Assembly (NCBI GenBank): GCA_937916485.1
Contig: CALFSV010000042.1
Span: 1-63,347, forward strand
Length of the DNA: 63,347 bases
Direction of reading: 5' to 3'
From: an uncultured Paracoccaceae bacterium
GTDB lineage: Bacteria; Pseudomonadota; Alphaproteobacteria; Rhodobacterales; Rhodobacteraceae
The notes below the pieces were generated by a model. It ran no database searches. It saw nothing but the letters and a program-made list of their open reading frames with translations, and was not told where the DNA came from. Shown one piece after another: positions 59,465 through 63,347 of the stretch. Every line of letters starts with the position of its first letter. The first letter of the stretch is position 1. The translations under genes and the position numbers were made by a program.

Positions 59465-59718
59465 TCAGAGGCCCCGCGGCGGATCAGGTACAGTTGGCTG
59501 TCGCCTTCGTCGCGGCAGTCCAGAAACGTGTGCCCTGCCTCTGCGCAGAAATGCGGGACGTCCACGATGGCTGCGGGGTCCGTCGCCCGAAGGGCCAGAA
59601 CCTCTCCCCCCTGCATAGAGAGGAGGCGCTTGCGGGCCCGCAAGACTGGCAAGGGGCAAAGCAGCCCCCTGGCGTCGATCGCCACCTGCCATTCAGTCGC
59701 TTGCGAATTCTCCGGCAC
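59452..59718 (-). CDS. tusA: TusA-family sulfurtransferase
   Basis: An 88-residue sulfur carrier with the family motif DARGLLCPLPVLRARKRL (active Cys21). TusA proteins relay sulfane sulfur as a cysteine persulfide, for example to tRNA thiolation or molybdenum-cofactor enzymes. The start is GTG at 59718, two bases after the stop of a 51-residue membrane protein gene. The gene is convergent with, and overlaps by 13 bases, the mobA-linked gene. Confidence 0.93.
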   Translation of the reverse strand: MPENSQATEWQVAIDARGLLCPLPVLRARKRLLSMQGGEVLALRATDPAAIVDVPHFCAEAGHTFLDCRDEGDSQLYLIRRGASDQTS

Positions 59719-59719
59719 C

Positions 59720-59875
59720 CTACGTTGCCTCCGGGCGGTCGGTTCCTTGGCTGCTTTGGCCTGGGGACGCGCCGATGACAGAGGGAAACAAATGCCCGAT
59801 GGCCGGTGCGACCACAGTGGCCAACACGGGTCCGAAGCGTAGTCCGACGCCGATGAAGTAGGTTGTTTGCCTCAT
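59720..59875 (-). CDS. 51-residue membrane protein upstream of tusA
   Basis: An ATG at 59875 with AGGA eight bases upstream opens a frame of 51 residues ending TAG at 59720, one base before the tusA GTG. Residues 6-30 form one hydrophobic helix (YFIGVGLRFGPVLATVVAP), followed by a polar tail (GQSSQGTDRPEAT). The tight spacing implies translational coupling, perhaps with the small protein anchoring or feeding TusA. No family is recognised. Confidence 0.6.
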   Translation of the reverse strand: MRQTTYFIGVGLRFGPVLATVVAPAIGHLFPSVIGASPGQSSQGTDRPEAT

Positions 59876-60061
59876 GGAATGCGTCCTGTATCCGTCTGGT
59901 TTGAGTGCAGGCTAACAACAGTGCTTGCCACTCGCCAGTATCCCGGCGCGAGTTCTGTTTCTAGTCGTTGAGTTGCGCCATGCGATCAGCTTTTCGCAGC
60001 CCTGGAACCGGATGGTTTTGCAAGGCCACCTCGAGGCCGGACAGGTCTGCGATTTTGCCAT

Positions 60062-60475
60062 TCATGCACGGCGCAGGGCTCTGGCAGCATCAAAGCGCTT
60101 GGTCTCCCGCACGTCATCAACGCTCGCCGATGCGACCTCCGGCCCATCGGTGTGATTCATGGAGTTCGCGAGTTCGAGCAACCTTCTTGCGCGATCGGTC
60201 AGGGCCCCAGCGCTCGCTGCGCTGCGCTCAGCAAGCTCTGCGGTATGTTGCGTGACGCGGTCCATCTGGCTGGTCGATCCCGATACTTCTTTGATGCTCG
60301 TGACCTGCTCCCCCGCGGCCTGCGAAATATCCTTGACGTTCAGTACAACGCTGTCGATTGCGGCGACGATTTTGACGAGGACATCGCCGGTGGCCTGTAC
60401 GAACCCGGACCCTTTGGCGACGTGTTTGTTGTTTTGGGTAATGAGACCCTCGGCGGCGATGATCTGCTCGACATC
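60062..60475 (-). pseudogene. Remnant of a methyl-accepting chemotaxis protein
   Basis: About 137 residues at the end of a longer frame match the C-terminal part of an MCP signalling domain (GLITQNNKHVAKGSGFVQ; ISQAAGEQVTSIKEVSGST; QMDRVTQHTAELAERSAA). The sensory domain, membrane helices, HAMP and the tip of the signalling hairpin are missing. Upstream of about 60475 the frame runs antisense to an unrelated remnant. This is a truncated, non-functional fragment. Confidence 0.75.
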
Positions 60476-60484
60476 GCATATGGC

Positions 60485-60781
60485 ACCACGGCCAGGAGCC
60501 GCGCGAACCGGGGCTATGAGCTTCACATCTCTTTCGATGAAGACTTGCAGCACGCCGGCATTGCCCAGCCGACGCGGTTCGTCTGTGCGCGGCGTGTGCT
60601 CGTGTCGCCGACACATCGGGGATTTGATCCCTGGCGCGACACGGACCCACATGTCGGGCGGCTCTCACCCGACCTGATGCCGCGGCTCGATGACCTGCGG
60701 GGCAAGATCCGGCAGGCAAAGATCGAAGGCTGGAAGCGCCAACCGAAGCTCACCCTTCTTACCGACAGCCCCAAGCGCTGA
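60485..60781 (+). pseudogene. C-terminal fragment resembling PemK/MazF toxins (tentative)
   Basis: About 98 residues show a MazF-like tail: GYELHISFDEDLQHAGIAQP, then TRFVCARRVLVSP and HVGRLSPDLM, comparable in order to the last strands and helix of PemK/MazF. The N-terminal strand and catalytic region are missing. The piece abuts the MCP remnant, and no antitoxin gene is visible. The similarity is weak. Confidence 0.35.
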
Positions 60782-60860
60782 CCGGGGATCCGATCCGGCC
60801 CTCTCTCACGGGGGCCGGATACGGTTCCCCGCTCAACTTCCTCAAAACAAGGACCCAATT

Positions 60861-61265
60861 ATGGACATCAACATCCCCAATAAGTTCCGCCTCTTTCACA
60901 GCTGCGACGGCTCCTCGGCCCCTTTGCGCCAAGCCGCAAACGCGATCACGCATATCTACCCGCGCCTGCGGATTGCGCTGTCGCAACTCGCGGGAATGCC
61001 GCCGCAAACCCTGCTCGGGTTGGAGCAGGATCTCGACCTGCTGCATGCCGTTGTGATGCACGATCAAGCGGCAGATAAGACGCTCATCGACGCGATCGAC
61101 CGGATCTATGTCCAGATCGGCAGCGCTGAGCTGTCAGGTGATGATGCAGTTGCCTGCGACATCGCGCAGGAGGAACTGTTCACTGTGCGTGCGAGCTGGC
61201 AGAGCGTCGTCGATAGGATCGAAGCGGAACGGACGCTCTACGAGGCGTTGCTTGTAGACCGCTAA
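60861..61265 (+). CDS. Hypothetical protein in the decayed island
   Basis: A 134-residue, mostly helical soluble protein with AAGGA upstream of the ATG at 60861. Leu/Ala-rich helices (LRIALSQLAGMPPQTLLGLE; LYEALLVDR) and the absence of membrane segments are all that can be seen. A strong hairpin follows, supporting a complete transcription unit. No family is recognised. Confidence 0.55.
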   Translation: MDINIPNKFRLFHSCDGSSAPLRQAANAITHIYPRLRIALSQLAGMPPQTLLGLEQDLDLLHAVVMHDQAADKTLIDAIDRIYVQIGSAELSGDDAVACDIAQEELFTVRASWQSVVDRIEAERTLYEALLVDR

Positions 61266-61272
61266 ACAGAAT

Positions 61273-61300
61273 GGACCCGCACGGTGTCCCGTGCGGGTCC
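61273..61300 (+). terminator. Strong hairpin after the 134-residue gene
   Basis: A perfect 12-base stem GGACCCGCACGG/CCGTGCGGGTCC with loop TGTC begins 7 bases after the stop codon. There is no U-tract, but the stem is the strongest in the island. Confidence 0.65.
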
Positions 61301-61379
61301 GGACAGGGCGAAGAACCGAGGATGATCTGCGTCTCGCGCGCTGTTGGTTCGTTTTTGACCACAACGGATGGAGATCGAG

Positions 61380-61550
61380 ATGCACCTCACAAACCTAATC
61401 GACCTGATCGCCGAAGTTGCTGCAAAGCGGGTCGCCCGGGAGGGCGAGACCAAGGCAGAGCCTCCTGGCGAAGTGATCCACCGATACCGACGGATTGTGG
61501 CGCTTCTTTGGAGGGGGTTGCCAAATATTCTTCACAATTGGATTGTTTAA
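61380..61550 (+). CDS. Short protein upstream of the recombinase
   Basis: A 56-residue frame (MHLTNLIDLIAEVAAKRVA at the start, a basic middle, then LLWRGLPNILHNWIV) preceded by GGAGATCGAG. Small accessory genes often sit just upstream of large serine recombinases, and this could be a truncated one. It has weak support as a gene. Confidence 0.35.
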   Translation: MHLTNLIDLIAEVAAKRVAREGETKAEPPGEVIHRYRRIVALLWRGLPNILHNWIV

Positions 61551-61620
61551 GTCCAAAGCGGACGCGCCGCAGAAGTGGCCCCTGTCAGTCCGTATCCCCA
61601 GAACAGACCAAGAGGCCCCG

Positions 61621-63336
61621 ATGATCGAGACCGATCCTCCGAAGCGCGTGGCGATTTACGCGCGGTATTCCAGCGACCTGCAAAAACCGACCTCGATCGA
61701 CGATCAGATCCGCGAATGCCGCCGCCACGCCGAGCGCCAGGGCGGATGGGTCGTGGTGCAGGTCTTTTAGGATGAAGCGATCAGCGGCGCCACCAAAGGC
61801 CGTCCGGGCTTTGACGCTTTGGGCGAGTTCGTGGCCCGCGGGGAATGCGACATCGTACTGTTCGAGCACATCGACCGCGTGGCGCGTGATCTGGAATTCC
61901 TGATGACCTTCTACAAGAGGGCCCACTACGCGGATGTGGAGATGCACCAGCTGCACCGGGGCAAGCTTGGCATCTTCGACATCGGCATTCTCGGCACCTT
62001 TGCGCAGCTCTTCCTTGAAGAGTTGCGGCACAAGACCCGCCGTGGCCTGGAAGGGCGTGCCAAAGCCGGCAAGAACACGGGCGGCCGCGCCTATGGCTAC
62101 CGCTCTGTTCCCCTGCCCGAGGTTGGCGGCAAGGGCACCGGCAGCGTCAAGGAAATCGTCCCGACCGAGGCGGCCATCATTCGCGAGATCTTCGAGCACT
62201 ACGCCGCGGGCAAGTCTCCGCGCGAGATTGCGGCAAACCTTAATGCGCGCGGCATTCCCTCTCCGCGTGGCAGCGGTAAGGGAAGTGGCCATTGGAAGAC
62301 AAATACGATCTATGGCAACCGGTCCCGTGGCACCGGCATCCTGAACAACGAACTCTATATCGGCCAGAGTGTCTGGAACCGGCTCAGCTATCAAAAGCAC
62401 CCGGAGACAGGGCGGAAGATTTCCAAGCCGAACCCGCCTGGGGAATGGGTTATCACTGACAAACCGCATCTGCGGATCATCGAGGATGATCTCTGGCACC
62501 GAGTGAAGGCCCGTCAGGACCTGATCGACAACAGCCGTACCAAGGCGGAGGCCGAGGGCAAACGCGGCGCTGGGGCCGCGCAGGCCGCGCGTCGGCGCAA
62601 ATACCTGCTGTCAGGGCTGCTGACCTGTGGCCAATGCAGGGGCAACATGACCGTCGCTGGCAAGGGCGAGCGGCGCCGCTACTACTGTGCCAATGCAAAG
62701 GAAAAGGGCGCGTCGGTCTGCACGGGGATGCCCGGCGTCAAGGAATCCGCCGCCGCCGAGGCCATTCTCAGTGGCTTGCGGCACGGACTGATGCAGGATG
62801 AGGCCTACGAGCGTTTCGCAGTCCAGTTCGAGGCCCGGCTCAAAGGCGATCAAGAACAGGCGCGCGAAGCTTTGAAGGCGCATGATCGCAAGATCCGGGA
62901 CCTGGACGCAAAGCACGCAAACCTGCTCGATGCGGTCGAGAACGGCAAATTCTCGGACTCCATCATCGACGCACTGAACAGGACGGCGGAGGACCTCAAA
63001 GCGCTGCGCGCCGCGCGGGACGCGCTTGTACCCGAACCGATCGCGCTGCCAGCCGATCTCCCTGCCCTCTATCGGCGCTATGTCGACAACCTGTCGTCCA
63101 CGCTGATGGATGAGGAGGTTTCAGGGTCTGCGGCGGATGAACTGCATGGTTTGATCGACCGTGTGGTCGTCACATGGGACGGGGACCGGGACCATCATGA
63201 ACTGGATGTATCGGGCAAGTTGTTGGAGATGCTGGCAAAAGCAAAGCCCGCCGGAGAGGCGGGCTTTGTATCGAACGGTTGTTCGCTAAAACTGGTTGCG
63301 GGAGTAGGATTTGAACCTACGACCTTCAGGTTATGA
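61621..63336 (+). pseudogene. Large serine recombinase with one in-frame amber codon, 3' end fused into tRNA-fMet
   Basis: Ignoring TAG at 61768-61770 (codon 50), the frame is open for 571 residues. The start has catalytic Ser17 (VAIYARYSSDLQ) and SIDDQIRECRRHAERQGG. After the amber come DEAISGATKGRPGFDAL, HIDRVARD, the recombinase domain (GRAYGYRSVPLP; GKSPREIAANLNARGIPSPR), the zinc ribbon (LLTCGQCRGNMTVAGKGERR, then YYCANAKEKGASVC) and a coiled-coil stretch. The last residues (AGVGFEPTTFRL) are translated from antisense tRNA-fMet sequence. Re-initiation after the amber would lack Ser17 and could not cut DNA, so the element is probably immobile unless the codon is suppressed. Confidence 0.88.
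63243..63267 (-). terminator. Terminator of tRNA-fMet, inside the recombinase 3' end
   Basis: A perfect 10-base stem AAAGCCCGCC/GGCGGGCTTT with loop GGAGA lies 25 bases beyond the tRNA 3' end on the minus strand, the expected place for its terminator. The recombinase frame reads through it on the plus strand. Confidence 0.8.
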
Positions 63337-63347
63337 GCCTGACGAGC
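63293..63347 (-). tRNA. Initiator tRNA-fMet(CAT), 5' part outside the window
   Basis: On the minus strand the sequence gives anticodon stem TCAGG/CCTGA with loop CTCATAA (anticodon CAT), T arm GTAGG/CCTAC, acceptor 3' strand TCCCGCA, discriminator A and encoded CCA (63293-63295). Position 72 is A, which would leave the 1:72 pair unpaired, as in initiators. The 29:41 pair is A:T rather than the usual G:C. The 5' acceptor and D arm lie beyond base 63347. Confidence 0.92.

Noticed and set aside
60152..60484. N-terminal part of a plus-strand frame leading into the MazF-like fragment
   Set aside because: It is exactly antisense to the MCP remnant and has no plausible protein features.
63304..63336. 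C-terminal peptide AGVGFEPTTFRL as a functional recombinase tail
   Set aside because: It is antisense translation of tRNA-fMet sequence, a common database artefact, not a conserved protein element.

Overview
The window is GC-rich, densely packed alphaproteobacterial DNA and most likely comes from a Rhodobacterales (Roseobacter/Rhodobacter-like) chromosome. The evidence is lineage-typical neighbourhoods: GapR (DUF2312), the NDUFA12 homologue next to mlaD, DUF2155 and aat, an frcR-frcBCAK fructose cluster, a short-chain-acyl-type XRE regulator, and a FliM/FliN C-ring protein. Gene order is chromosomal, with partial tRNA genes at both edges: tRNA-Thr(TGT) on the left and initiator tRNA-fMet on the right.

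Layout. 0-5 kb: iron-type ABC permease, a sulfotransferase-like orphan, gapR, and an unusual enoyl-CoA hydratase fusion. 5-6 kb: a SqrR/BigR-like thiol-sensing ArsR repressor divergent from a DUF442 sulfurtransferase/phosphatase-like gene, then a six-unit hexanucleotide repeat. 6-20 kb: a FliM/FliN protein; a response regulator, small membrane protein and SSS-STAC-histidine kinase operon; a ScfR-like regulator; a five-gene HAAT-type ABC importer; and acetyl-CoA synthetase. Together these read as an acetate/short-chain acyl sensing and use block. 20-26 kb: housekeeping genes (accBC, aat, DUF2155, mlaD, NDUFA12, clpX, clpP). 26-28 kb: an ArsR regulator and a photolyase-like protein whose domains appear to be in permuted order. 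28-36 kb: a type I secretion operon (adhesin, TolC, ABC, HlyD) whose short BapA-like adhesin is interrupted by one in-frame amber codon. 36-54 kb: a carbon-storage block with otsBA (trehalose), a decayed LacI-type regulator, frcR-frcBCAK (fructose uptake) and glgBCAX-pgm (glycogen). 54-60 kb: a sulfide/sulfane-sulfur operon (two YeeE/YedE half-transporters, a persulfide-dioxygenase-like hydrolase, a second DUF442 protein, SulP), then mobA and a tusA pair. 60-63.3 kb: a decayed mobile island with an MCP remnant, a MazF/PemK-like remnant and a large serine recombinase. The recombinase carries one in-frame amber codon and runs into the tRNA-fMet gene.

How it fits together. Three themes recur. 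The first is acetate/acyl-CoA sensing and use. The second is sugar import coupled to trehalose and glycogen storage. The third is reactive sulfur handling, split between about 5 kb and about 54-60 kb. The most unusual items are the permuted photolyase-like protein, the enoyl-CoA hydratase fusion lacking its NAD-binding domain, the two otherwise intact reading frames each broken by a single TAG, and the recombinase/tRNA-fMet junction. All functional calls rest on sequence reading and remembered family features; no search was run.
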